From: Burkholderiales bacterium
GTDB taxonomy: Bacteria; Pseudomonadota; Gammaproteobacteria; Burkholderiales; WYBJ01
Direction: 5' to 3'
Length of the DNA stretch: 64,000 bases
NCBI GenBank assembly: GCA_020848435.1
Contig: JADLAC010000017.1
Span: forward strand, 81,722-145,721
Positions 7,151 through 15,562 of the stretch are shown here, piece by piece. Made by a program: the position numbers and the translations under genes. Under the pieces are notes generated by a model. The model was not told the origin of the DNA and searched no databases. It saw only the letters and a list, made by a program, of their open reading frames with translations. Positions within the stretch are counted from its first letter, which is position 1. Each line of letters starts with the position of its first letter.

Positions 7151-7924
7151 ATGGATTTGCAGTTGCAAGGTCAGCGCGCCCTGGTCACCGGAAGCTCCAA
7201 GGGAATCGGCCGCGGCGCGGCGCAGGCGCTCGCGGAAGAAGGCTGCAACGTGCTGCTCGCGTCGCGCGACGGCCAGGCGCTCGAGGCAGCGGCGCGGGAG
7301 ATCCAGGCCAAGAGCGGGCGCAAGGCGTTGTGGAAAGCGATCGACCTCGGGCAGCGCGGCGCCGCCGAATCGCTCGCGGACTGGGCGGGCGAGATCGATA
7401 TCCTCGTGAACAACGCCGGCGCGATCCCTGGCGGCGACGTGTTCACGGTCGACGAGGATACCTGGCGCCGGACGTGGGACCTGAAAGTATTCGGCTACAT
7501 CAATCTCACGCGAGCCGTTTATGCCCGGATGAAGGCGATGCGGCGTGGCGTCATCATCAACATCCTCGGCAACTTCGGCGAGCGGGTCAACGCGGCCTCG
7601 ATCGCGGTCTCCTCAGCCAACGCCGGCCTGGCGGGATTCACCCGCGCGCTGGGCGGCGCGTCCCATGCTGACGGCGTGCGCGTGCTCGCGATCAGTCCCG
7701 GCCCGGTCGCGACCGACCGGCTGTTCAACGTCTACAAGCAGATGGCTCAAGCCAAGCTCGGCGACCCGAACCGCTACCCGGAGCTGTTTGGCACCCTGCC
7801 GTTCGGGCGCCCGGCAACCGTCGAGGAAATCACCGCCGCAGTAGCCTTCTTCGCCTCGCCGAAGTCCGCGTACACGACGGGGGTCATCGTCACCATCGAC
7901 GGCGGCATCGTGAGCAGCTCGTAG
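7151..7924 (+). CDS. SDR-family protein lacking the usual YxxxK pair
   Basis: A 257-residue short-chain dehydrogenase/reductase fold. The ATG at 7151 follows GGGAGGAG. The cofactor-binding motif TGSSKGIGRG is at residues 13-22 and NNAGAIPG near residue 87. In the active-site region the frame reads IINILGNFGE and then IAVSSANAGLAGFTRALGG: aligned to the usual YxASKAGL, Tyr is replaced by Val and Lys by Asn, and the usual catalytic Ser strand is also altered. ISPGPVATDR follows normally and the end (GVIVTIDGGIVSS) is complete, so the gene is not truncated. I recall a subfamily in Bug-rich betaproteobacteria with this NAxL variant. It may bind NAD(P) without classical SDR chemistry. It sits 59 bases before a Bug receptor gene on the same strand and may share its mRNA. 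Confidence 0.85.
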   Translation: MDLQLQGQRALVTGSSKGIGRGAAQALAEEGCNVLLASRDGQALEAAAREIQAKSGRKALWKAIDLGQRGAAESLADWAGEIDILVNNAGAIPGGDVFTVDEDTWRRTWDLKVFGYINLTRAVYARMKAMRRGVIINILGNFGERVNAASIAVSSANAGLAGFTRALGGASHADGVRVLAISPGPVATDRLFNVYKQMAQAKLGDPNRYPELFGTLPFGRPATVEEITAAVAFFASPKSAYTTGVIVTIDGGIVSSS

Positions 7925-7983
7925 CAAGCCGGGGCGGGAATGACCCGCCGTAACAATCGCAGCCGATGTCGGGGAGAGGATCG

Positions 7984-8964
7984 ATGAGAACAACGCTGGC
8001 CGTATTGGGCTTGCTCGTGGCATGCGCCGGCACCACGCCGGCGGCAGCGCAAGACAAGGACGCCGCAGGCTTTCCGAGCCGCCCGATGCGCTGGATCGTG
8101 CCGGTGCCGCCGGGGGCGACCACCGACATCCTGTCGCGAATGCTCGCGCAGAAGATGGGCGAAGCCTGGAACCAGCGGATCGTGGTCGATAACCGCTCGG
8201 GCGGGGCTTACGTCGTCGGCTCGACCATCATCGCGCGCGCGACGCCGGACGGCCATACCGTCGGCCTGCTGCTGTCTCCGCACGCCGTCGGACCGTTCGC
8301 GATCAAGGACCTGCCGTACGATCCCATCAAGGATTTCCAGCCGATCGGCCTGGTGGCGATGGTGCCGGGTGTCATGGTGACGCATCCGAGCATCCCCGTG
8401 AGCACGATCCAGGATGTGATCGCGTACGCCAAGGCCAGGCCCGGGAAAGCCTTTTATGGCTCGCCGGGCCAGTTGTCCTCGGGCCACATGTCCATGGAGC
8501 TGGTGAATCTCATGGGCGGAGTGAAGATCACGTACATCGGCTACCCTGGAGGCGCGCCCGCGATCGCGGACGTCTTGGGCGGGCGCATCCAGTTCGTGAT
8601 CCTCGGCCCGCCGGCGGTCATGGGACACTTGCAGACCGGCAAGCTCAAGGCGATCGGGACGACCGCCGCCAAGCGCTCGCCCGGGCTACCCAACGTGCCC
8701 ACCTTCGCCGAATCGGGGCTGCCCGGCTTCGACACCTCCGAGTGGTACGGAGTGTTCGCGCCCGCCAACATTCCGCGCCCGGTGCTCGCCAAGCTCAACG
8801 CGGAGATCAACCGCATCATCGCCCTGCCCGACATCAAGGAACGCATGCTCACGCTCGGCGCGATTCCGGCGGGCGGCACGCCTGAGGCGTTCAGCGCGTT
8901 CGTCAAGCGCGAAATGGAGCGCTGGGGCAAGGTGGCGATCGAGGTCGGTATCAAGCCCAACTGA
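7984..8964 (+). CDS. Bug/TctC-family periplasmic receptor
   Basis: A 326-residue Bug receptor. The ATG at 7984 lies eight bases after GGGAGAGG and gives a signal peptide that ends at AAAQ (about residue 25). Landmarks include VPVPPGATTDILSR (in place of the more common PPGGGTD), IVVDNRSGGAYVVGS, TPDGHTVGLLL and LPNVPTFAESGLPGF. The usual HVPYKG ligand-loop is ITYIGYPGGAP here, so the pocket probably differs from its paralogues in this window. It follows the SDR gene closely and is followed by a REP-like inverted repeat, which may end the transcript. Ligand unknown. Confidence 0.9.
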   Translation: MRTTLAVLGLLVACAGTTPAAAQDKDAAGFPSRPMRWIVPVPPGATTDILSRMLAQKMGEAWNQRIVVDNRSGGAYVVGSTIIARATPDGHTVGLLLSPHAVGPFAIKDLPYDPIKDFQPIGLVAMVPGVMVTHPSIPVSTIQDVIAYAKARPGKAFYGSPGQLSSGHMSMELVNLMGGVKITYIGYPGGAPAIADVLGGRIQFVILGPPAVMGHLQTGKLKAIGTTAAKRSPGLPNVPTFAESGLPGFDTSEWYGVFAPANIPRPVLAKLNAEINRIIALPDIKERMLTLGAIPAGGTPEAFSAFVKREMERWGKVAIEVGIKPN

Positions 8965-8972
8965 AAAGCGCG

Positions 8973-9038
8973 CACAGACCACGTCTTTCCTGCGGGCAGA
9001 CATCGACGCCTTCAAGAACGTGAAGAAACGTGGTCCCC
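8973..9038. repeat. REP-like inverted repeat pair (copy 1)
   Basis: ACAGACCACGTCTTTCC (8974-8990) faces GAAGAAACGTGGTCCCC (9022-9038); the arms share GACCACGT and a pyrimidine/purine tail. The same core occurs at 28366-28425. This resembles dispersed REP elements of proteobacteria. It lies between a Bug gene and a convergent pseudogene and could act as a bidirectional hairpin. Confidence 0.6.
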
Positions 9039-9044
9039 GGTTCT

Positions 9045-10131
9045 TCAGGCAACTTCATAGCGTTCGATGATCTCGGCATCCGGGTCGCGACCGAGGCCCG
9101 GGCCGGCCGGCACCGCCAGGCGGCCTGCGGCAATGTCGATCGCATCGCCGAGCGGGCTCGCGCCGAGGCGCACGAAGGAGTACTCGACCATCGTCTCCGC
9201 CGCGAACGCCGCTGCCATGTGAATGGTTGCGAGCAAGCCGGGGCCGAAGTAGGGTGAATGCGGCACGAGCTCCACGCCGCGCGCCTGGGCCAAGCGCGCA
9301 ATGCGCATCATCTCGCTGATGCCGCCGATCTTGGTCACGCTCGGCTGCGCGATGTCGACCGCGAGCGCATCGAACATCGCTCGAAAACCGGTCACGCTCA
9401 TGGCGTTCTCGCCAGCCGCTATCGGAATGCCGGCATCGCGCCGCACGCGGGCGAGGCCGGCGAAATCTTCCGGCGGAAAGACGGGTTCTTCCAGCCAGCG
9501 CAGATCGTAAGGACGAACCCGCGCGGCGATCGCAGCGCTTCCTCTACCGTCCAGGGACAATTGGTGTCCAGCATGAGCGCGACCTCGGCGCCGATCGCCG
9601 CGCGTGCCGCCTCGACGTGGGCCGCGTCGATTTCGTGCAGCTTGATCGCTTTGAACCCGCGTTCGACGGCAGCGCCAGCGTTGCGGGCGACCAGGGTCGA
9701 ATCGGCGTAGCGGACGAGGCTCGCATAGGCCGGAACCTGCGTGCGGCGTGCACCACCCAGAAGCGCCGACAGGGGCTTCCCGGCCTTCTTGCCCGCGATG
9801 TCCCAGAGCGCGATGTCCAGGCCCGACATCGCATAGACCACGGGCCCGGTCCGGCCGACGATGTGCAGCTTGCGTTGCAGATCGTCCATCAGCGCGTCGA
9901 TGTCGTCCTCGTTTCTGCCCACGGCCATCGGTGCGATCAACTGCTCGAGCGCGGTACGGGTGACCGGCCGGCGTAACCGAAGGCATCTCCCCAGCCGACC
10001 ACGCCGTCCTCGGTCTCGACCCGAACGAGCAGCATGACCATTTGCCGCGGGCGCCCCGCGAACTGCGACTTGGGACCGCCGACCTCGAACGGCAGGTCGA
10101 GCGCGATCGGTGTGATGGCGCGTATCGTCAT
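9045..10131 (-). pseudogene. Mandelate racemase/muconate-lactonising family gene with two frameshifts
   Basis: Read on the minus strand from the ATG at 10131, the protein begins MTIRAITPIALDLPFEVGG and continues to DAFGYAGR. A one-base loss near 9965 moves it to the frame with LIAPMAVGRNEDDIDALMDD and AMSGLDIALWDIAGKKAGKP, KAIKLHE and LMLDTNCPWTVEEA. A second one-base loss near 9530 moves it to the frame with YDLRWLEEPVFPPED, IPIAAGEN, DIAQPSVTKIGGISE and a complete C-terminus ending at 9045. All landmarks of the enolase superfamily are there (capping domain, KxxE-type strand, D, E and GEN metal-ligand strands), about 360 residues in total. So this is either a recently inactivated gene or two sequencing errors. 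Its start lies 15 bases from the truncated fdhI on the other strand, so the junction is a rearrangement point. Confidence 0.8.
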
Positions 10132-10145
10132 GTCCGCGCGTCTAG

Positions 10146-10676
10146 TTGTTCAGGCGTGCGCCGGCGTTCTACGTCTTCTCGTCGCTGTTCGGCGGCGGGC
10201 CCTGGACGCGGATATTGCATCCCTTCATCGCCGTGGCGATGTTCGTATTCTTCTTCGTCACCATGACGCAGTTCTGGCGTTTCAACCGCATCACCGCCGC
10301 GGACCGGCAATGGATGCAGCGCCTGCCTGACGTCGTCATGAACCGGGACGACGGTCTGCCCGAGGTCGGCAAGTACAACGCCGGCCAGAAATACTACTTC
10401 TTCTGGGTCACCGTCGTCTGCGCCTGGCTGTTGCTCGTCTCGGGCGTGATCATGTGGCGGCCGTACTTCGCCGAGGGCTTCCCGATCGGGCTCAATCGCA
10501 TCGCCGTCGTGGTGCATGCGCTCAGCGCCTTTGTTTTCATCCTCGGCATCATCGTGCACGTCTACGCCGCCATCTGGGTCAAGGGCAGCCTGCGCGCCAT
10601 GACGCGCGGCTCGGTATCGTCCGGCGGGGCGAGACAGCATCATCGCGGCTGGTATCGCGAGGTGACGGGCAAGTAG
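10146..10676 (+). pseudogene. fdhI: 5'-truncated formate dehydrogenase cytochrome b subunit (gamma)
   Basis: The translation covers the FdnI/FdoI family from about its thirtieth residue onward: ILHPFIAVAMFVFFFVTM (membrane helix), a loop with VGKYNAGQKYYFFW, a helix ending LLLVSGVIMWRPYF, VVVHALSAFVFILGIIVHVY with haem-ligand histidines, AAIWVKGSLRAM, and HHRGWYREVTGK at the end. The first transmembrane helix with its haem histidine is missing: upstream of the TTG at 10146 there is a stop (10143) and then the antisense start of the enolase-family gene. The catalytic alpha and iron-sulfur beta subunits that should precede it are absent. It is the surviving tail of a membrane-bound formate dehydrogenase operon, just ahead of fdhE. 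Confidence 0.8.
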
Positions 10677-10680
10677 GTGC

Positions 10681-11616
10681 ATGCCGGCATCGACCATCCG
10701 GATCGTCGCCCAGGGCGAGATCGGCCGCGGGACGCCTGATCCGCCCTGGCTCGAGCTGCCCGATCCGGCATCGGTGTTCGCGCGGTGCGCCGCTCGTCTC
10801 GGTGCGCTTGCAGCCGCCGGCCACCCCGACGCCGGGTTTCTCGGCCTGATGCAGCGGCTCGCCACCGCGCAGCAGGTCGCGCTCGACGCGCACACCGAAC
10901 CGCCGTCGCTCGATGCGCAGCAACGCGAGCGCTGCCGTCGGCAAGGCATGCCTTTGCTCAGCAAGAACGACGCGCGCGACGCGGCCTGGCGGGACGCGCT
11001 GAGGTCGATCCTGAGCCGGATGGACGAGTCGTCCGCGCAGCCGGTGCGACAGGCCGTGCGCGCGCTGCAAATGGCGCCGGCCGACGAGCTGGAGTCGATA
11101 GCCGAGCGCGTGCTCGACCTCGACTACCCGGATCTGGATCCGGCGCTGGTGCCGTTCGTGGCCGCCGCGCTGCAAGTCCACTGGGTCGCGCGCGCGAGGG
11201 CGCTCGGTGCGGGTGCGTTTGCCCGCATGCCGGCCGCCAGTCTCTGTCCGGTATGCGGTTCGGTTCCGCTCGCAGGCGTGCTCAAGCTCGCCCCGGTCGC
11301 GGGCGTGCGCTAGCTGCAGTGCGTGCTCTGTGCCGCCGATTGGCACTTCCCGCGCGGCCAGTGCAGTCAATGCGAGTCGCGCGACCAGGTGGCGTATTTC
11401 CACATCGAAGGCGGCAGTGAGGCGGTCAAGGCCGAAGCGTGTGACGCGTGCCGCGGCTACGTCAAGCTGATCAACTTGGAGATCGATCCCCAGGCCGATC
11501 CCGTGGCCGACGACCTCGCCACCTTGGCGCTCGACATCCTGATGGACGATTCGGGCTACCAGCGCGCCAGCCCCAACTTCTTTTTCGTCTCCGGCCCGTT
11601 CTCTATGACACGATGA
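10681..11616 (+). pseudogene. fdhE: fdhE (formate dehydrogenase accessory protein) with internal amber codon
   Basis: FdhE helps assemble the Sec/Mo formate dehydrogenase. The frame from the ATG at 10681 encodes an N-terminal helical domain and the first CxxC motif (CPVCGS). A TAG at 11311-11313 then interrupts it exactly where relatives have a Tyr before LQC (TAC or TAT to TAG). The same frame continues without error through QCVLCAADWHF, QCSQCESRD, ACDACRGYVKL and SPNFFFVSGPF to the TGA at 11614-11616. A product ending at the amber would lose three of the four CxxC metal sites. The gene starts four bases after fdhI, as in intact operons. Together with the truncated fdhI this says the formate dehydrogenase locus has been deleted and its tail is decaying. 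A sequencing error at one base is the alternative for fdhE alone. Confidence 0.8.
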
Positions 11617-11753
11617 TCAATCCTCGATCCACCGCTGCGCCGGCAATCCAAGCTCGCCAAGAGACGCGGGACGAACATTGTCAGAAGTTGCCGCGGGTGA
11701 TGTAATCGGCCGGCGCAACATCGTCGGGCAACACGGACGGGAGGAATTCATAC

Positions 11754-13133
11754 ATGGGCTTCACCAATACGCTCGCCGCATGGATCGCCGGATTGAGATA
11801 CGAGCAACTCCCCGCGCAGGCCGTGGCGTGGACGCGAGCGGCGGTGCTCGACTACTTCGCCGTCGCGCTCGCCGGATGCCGGGCCAAGGACCTGCAGATT
11901 CTGCGCAAGTACGTCGATGCCCAATACGCTGCGGGGAACACGAGCCTCATCGGCGAGAAGGCAAGATTGTCGCCCGAAGGCGCCGCGCTCTATAACGGCA
12001 CGATGGCGCACTGGGAGGAGTACGACGACGCGACCTTCGGCATGGCGGGCCATCCGAGCGTCGTCATCATGCCGGCGCTGTTCGCGGCGGCCGAGAACTT
12101 CGGCGGTAGCGGAAGGGACTTCGTCACGGCTTATGTCGCCGGCTTCGAGACCTGTGCGAAGCTCGGTCGTCTCATCAATCCACGTTCGATCGTCATGGGT
12201 TATCACCCGACGGCGATCATCGGCACGCTAGGCGCGGCGGCGGCGGTGTCGAACCTGCTGCGTTTCGACAGCGCGCAAACCGAGAACGCGCTTGGTATCG
12301 CCGCAAGCTTTTCGAGCGGCCTGCGACCCCAGCTCGGCTTCATGGTCAAACCGCTGCACGCGGGGCTGTCCACGCGCGGCGGTCTCTGCGCCGCGCTGCT
12401 GACGAAGGCGGGATTTGCCAGCGCCCAAGGCATCATCGATGGTAGACACGGTTTCGCGCACGCGTTTTCGGGTGGCCAGCCGAACGATTTCGAGGCGCTC
12501 GCAGCGAACATCGGCAAGCCGCTAGAGATCATCGATCCCGGCATCGCGTTCAAGATCTTCCCGTCGAACTTCCATACCCAGGCCGGGGTCGTCGCGACGC
12601 TACAAATGGTGAAGGAAGACGGCATCAAGGCGCACGACGTAGAGCGCATACGCTGCCTCACGAATCACATGACGCAGCACTCGCTATGGAACGACAACCC
12701 ACAGAGCGGGCTCGAAGGCAAGCTGAGCCTGCACTACTGCATCGCCGCGGCGCTGGTCGATGGACAGCTCGAAGTCGAGCAGTTTCTCGATGACCGCGTG
12801 CACGATCCGGCGATTCGAAACATCATCGGGCGTGTGACCTTGGAACCGCATCCTTCGATGGTGAATCTGGACTTCACCAAGGGCAAGGATTTCCTCGGCA
12901 TGGAAGTCGTCATCGTCCTCAAGAATGGCAAGAGCGTATCGCGTCACATCACCTCCGGCTTTTCGGTTCCGGGGCTTCAGGGGGCCGATCTACATCCGGA
13001 TCTGATAGCAAAGTTCCATCGCAACGCGAAGCGGGTGATGTCCGATGGCGCGGCGCAGGCTTGCGTCGGCGCAGTGCGCTCGCTCGAAGAACTCGCTGCC
13101 GCCAAGGAGCTGCTCGAAACGGTGCGATTATAG
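11754..13133 (+). CDS. MmgE/PrpD family protein (1)
   Basis: A 459-residue member of the MmgE/PrpD family, which includes 2-methylcitrate dehydratase, cis-aconitate decarboxylase and related enzymes acting on branched tricarboxylic or dicarboxylic acids. The ATG at 11754 is preceded by GGGAGGA. Conserved stretches: AVLDYFAVALAGCRAKD near residue 30, GTMAHWEEYDDATFGMAGHP (a variant of the HxxDxDD-type active-site region), KLGRLINPR, YHPTAIIGTLGAAAA, FSSGLRP, MVKPLHAGLSTRGGLCAALL and FKIFPSNFHTQ. All are in normal order and the length is normal, so the gene appears intact. It precedes a Bug receptor gene by 76 bases on the same strand. Such pairs are common in betaproteobacteria and suggest import and dehydration or decarboxylation of a carboxylate. 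The exact substrate cannot be given. Confidence 0.85.
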   Translation: MGFTNTLAAWIAGLRYEQLPAQAVAWTRAAVLDYFAVALAGCRAKDLQILRKYVDAQYAAGNTSLIGEKARLSPEGAALYNGTMAHWEEYDDATFGMAGHPSVVIMPALFAAAENFGGSGRDFVTAYVAGFETCAKLGRLINPRSIVMGYHPTAIIGTLGAAAAVSNLLRFDSAQTENALGIAASFSSGLRPQLGFMVKPLHAGLSTRGGLCAALLTKAGFASAQGIIDGRHGFAHAFSGGQPNDFEALAANIGKPLEIIDPGIAFKIFPSNFHTQAGVVATLQMVKEDGIKAHDVERIRCLTNHMTQHSLWNDNPQSGLEGKLSLHYCIAAALVDGQLEVEQFLDDRVHDPAIRNIIGRVTLEPHPSMVNLDFTKGKDFLGMEVVIVLKNGKSVSRHITSGFSVPGLQGADLHPDLIAKFHRNAKRVMSDGAAQACVGAVRSLEELAAAKELLETVRL

Positions 13134-13209
13134 GAGCCTGTCGGAGTTGATCTCACGTATGCGACGGCGATTTTCGCGCAGGGCTAGGATCGTCCAGAGA
13201 GGGCGCGTC

Positions 13210-14205
13210 ATGAGGAAATGGTTTGCGCGCGTGGCCGCGGCCTTGGCCGTGAACGGTTTCTTCAGCGATTTCGGGGCTCACGCGGCGGCCTCGCCGGAGT
13301 ATCCGGTGCGCCCGGTCAGGATGATCGTCGTGTTCCCACCCGGCAGCGGCACCGATATCGCGGCGCGCCTCATGGCGCAGGAGCTGACGGCGCAGCTCGG
13401 CAAGCAATTCGTTGTCGACAACCGGCCCGGCGCCGGTGGCATGATGGGCACCGAAGCAGCTGTCAACAGCAATCCGGACGGACACACGCTCCTCATGGTC
13501 TCGTCGTCGTATACGATCAATCCGAGCGTGTACGCGAAGATGCCGTACGATCCGAAGAAGGACCTGGCTGCGATCACGATGATAGGCTCGACGCCCTATA
13601 TCCTGGCCGCGCATCCGAGCGTCCCGGCGAGGAGCGTCGCGCAGCTCATCGCGCTCGCGAAAGCGAAGCCGGGCCAGCTCAATTACGCGGCAGGCGGCGT
13701 GGGCGTCGGTTCTCATCTCGCCGGCGAGTTGTTCAAGACGACGGCGAACGTCGACATCGTGATGGTCCCGTACAAGGGGGCCCCGCAGGCGACCGCCGAC
13801 GTGGTGGCGGGACAGGTGCAGCTCGCTTTCATCACGTTCCCGACCGGTTTGCCGCTGGTGAAGTCGGGCAGGCTCATCGGCCTCGGCCTGACGAGCATCA
13901 AGCGTCTCGCCGCGGCGCCCGACATTCCGACACTCGCCGAATCCGGGATGCAAGGCTTCGACGTCGAAACCTGGTTCGGCCTGCTTGCCCCCGCGCGGAC
14001 ACCGGCGGCCGTCGTTAGCCGGGTGTATCAGGAAATTGCCGTCGCGCTCAAGAAGGAGCCGGTCCGCGACAAGCTCGTGTCGCAGGGCTATCAGATCGTG
14101 GCGAATACGCCGGCCGAGTTCGGCAGCCTCATCGCGCGCGAAATGGAGAAATGGGCGCGGGTGGTCAAGATCGCCAAGATCCCCCTGATAGCTGGCACGA
14201 ACTGA
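13210..14205 (+). CDS. Bug/TctC-family periplasmic receptor
   Basis: A 331-residue Bug receptor following the MmgE/PrpD gene. The ATG at 13210 (AGAGAGGG upstream) gives the signal peptide MRKWFARVAAALAVNGFF with cleavage near AHA-A (about residue 25); an in-frame ATG upstream at 13159 would put a basic leader before it and is less likely. Landmarks: VVFPPGSGTDIAAR, FVVDNRPGAGGMMGTEAA, NPDGHTLLMV, MVPYKGAPQATADVVAGQVQ (Met for the usual His) and APDIPTLAESGMQGF. Probably the periplasmic receptor that serves the adjacent enzyme. No membrane subunits are nearby. Confidence 0.9.
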   Translation: MRKWFARVAAALAVNGFFSDFGAHAAASPEYPVRPVRMIVVFPPGSGTDIAARLMAQELTAQLGKQFVVDNRPGAGGMMGTEAAVNSNPDGHTLLMVSSSYTINPSVYAKMPYDPKKDLAAITMIGSTPYILAAHPSVPARSVAQLIALAKAKPGQLNYAAGGVGVGSHLAGELFKTTANVDIVMVPYKGAPQATADVVAGQVQLAFITFPTGLPLVKSGRLIGLGLTSIKRLAAAPDIPTLAESGMQGFDVETWFGLLAPARTPAAVVSRVYQEIAVALKKEPVRDKLVSQGYQIVANTPAEFGSLIAREMEKWARVVKIAKIPLIAGTN

Positions 14206-14288
14206 GTCCCATCGGATCACGACGCCACGGTCTTTGAGCGCACCCTCCGGAGGGCAGGTCTTGACTCTCCGGACCGTCTACGGGGTCG

Positions 14289-14431
14289 GGTCTTGCACGT
14301 TGCAGGGCGAGCATCGACGTTCGCTTGTTGCAGAAAGTCGATTCCCTCTTCGGGGAAATCGAGCGTGGCTTCCAGCAAGACGCTTTGGGCGGTCAGGTCT
14401 CGTTCCAGCATGTCATGCAATGTGCAAGACC
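14289..14431. repeat. Inverted-repeat element enclosing an mnmE fragment
   Basis: GGTCTTGCACGTTGCA (14289-14304) and TGCAATGTGCAAGACC (14416-14431) are inverted copies matching at 15 of 16 bases. Between them the minus strand encodes SVLLEATLDFPEEGIDFLQQ, which I recognise as a piece of MnmE (GTPase of tRNA modification), without start or end. The element lies in the 262-base gap between two convergent Bug genes. The outer flanks (CGGGGTCGG and CTGACCGCGG) continue the pairing only loosely. Confidence 0.6.
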
Positions 14432-14467
14432 TGACCGCGGCGCGCGTGAGCCCCGCGCGCGGCTCCC

Positions 14468-15451
14468 TTACTTCACCTGTATCCCCGCCTGCGCGACGAT
14501 CTTCTTGTTCTTCGCGAGCTCGCTGCGGATCAGGTCGGCGAACTGCTGTGGGGTGTGCGTTTGCGGCTCCAGGCCGAGCTTGTGGTACGCATCGCGCAGC
14601 TCCGCGGCTTGGCCGGCCTTGACGATAGCCTGGTTGAGCCTCGCGACGAGCGGTTTGGGCATTGCCGCGGGCGCCACCACCCCGTACCACGCGATCGACT
14701 CATAGCCCGGCAGCCCGGCTTCGCTGATGGTCGGCACCGACGGCAGCAGGGGAGAGCGCTTGGTTCCCGTGATTCCGAGCGCGCGCAGCTTGCCGGCATT
14801 GATGAGTGCCGTGGCGGCCACCAGGCTGCCGAAGGTTACGCCAACCTCGGCGGCGAGCGTGGCGCGCACACCTTCCGCGCCGCCCTTGTAAGGCACGTGC
14901 ACGATGTTGGTCTTGGCCAGGAAATTGAAATACTCGCCGGCCATGTGCTGGGCGCTGCCGATGCCGGTGGACGCGTAGCTCAACTTGCCGGGATTCGCGC
15001 TGGCGAGGGCGATCAGCTCCGAAATGGTGTTCGCCTTGACGGACGGATGCACGAGGAAAACGTGGGAGCTCGTGGTGGCGAGCGCGACCGGCTGGAGATC
15101 GCGCTGGATATCGTAGGGAAGCTTGGCTTGCAGGAACGGCAGGGTCGTGACCGCGGCAGTCACCATGCCAAGCGTATAGCCGTCCGGCGCGGATGTCGCG
15201 ACGCGCTCATAGGCAATGACGCCGCTTGCGCCAGGGCGGTTATCCACGACGATGTTCTGGCCGAGGTCGATCGAAAGCTGCTGCGCCAGAAGGCGTGCGG
15301 TGGTATCCGCCGCGCCGCCCACGCCGAGACCGACGAGCATGCGTATCGGCCTTGCGGGATAGTCCTGCGCGTGCGCGATCGAAGCCGTGAGCGCAACGGC
15401 GCCGGCTGCGATCCCAAAGAAGATGCGCATCGGGTTGACCGGTCGTGACAT
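14468..15451 (-). CDS. Bug/TctC-family receptor, likely for tricarballylate or aconitate
   Basis: A 327-residue Bug receptor at the downstream end of the tcuA-acn unit. The ATG at 15451 is directly preceded by GGGAGGAAACG; a second ATG seven codons later is possible. The signal peptide ends at AHAQ (about residue 29). The first loop is divergent (VGLGVGGAADTTAR instead of PFPPGGxxD), while VVDNRPGASGVIAYE, APDGYTLGM, HVPYKGGAEGVRATLAAEVG and LPSVPTISEAGLPGYES are typical. It begins 111 bases after the stop of the aconitase gene on the same strand, so it may be co-transcribed. Given its neighbours, the natural guess for the ligand is tricarballylate, cis- or trans-aconitate (inference only). 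Confidence 0.9.
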   Translation of the reverse strand: MSRPVNPMRIFFGIAAGAVALTASIAHAQDYPARPIRMLVGLGVGGAADTTARLLAQQLSIDLGQNIVVDNRPGASGVIAYERVATSAPDGYTLGMVTAAVTTLPFLQAKLPYDIQRDLQPVALATTSSHVFLVHPSVKANTISELIALASANPGKLSYASTGIGSAQHMAGEYFNFLAKTNIVHVPYKGGAEGVRATLAAEVGVTFGSLVAATALINAGKLRALGITGTKRSPLLPSVPTISEAGLPGYESIAWYGVVAPAAMPKPLVARLNQAIVKAGQAAELRDAYHKLGLEPQTHTPQQFADLIRSELAKNKKIVAQAGIQVK

Positions 15452-15562
15452 CGTTTCCTCCCCTCTGGCGTAGTTTGATCGGCTAGCGCCGAATTTCGCC
15501 GCAGTCTGTACTCCACAACAGCGCGCTTGCGGTCGTTGCCCTTCCGATGGGCGGCCGCACGG

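Noticed and set aside
11311..11313. TAG in fdhE as a possible pyrrolysine codon
   Set aside because: FdhE relatives have Tyr here, one base from TAG, and nothing in the window suggests pyrrolysine use; a nonsense mutation or sequence error is simpler.
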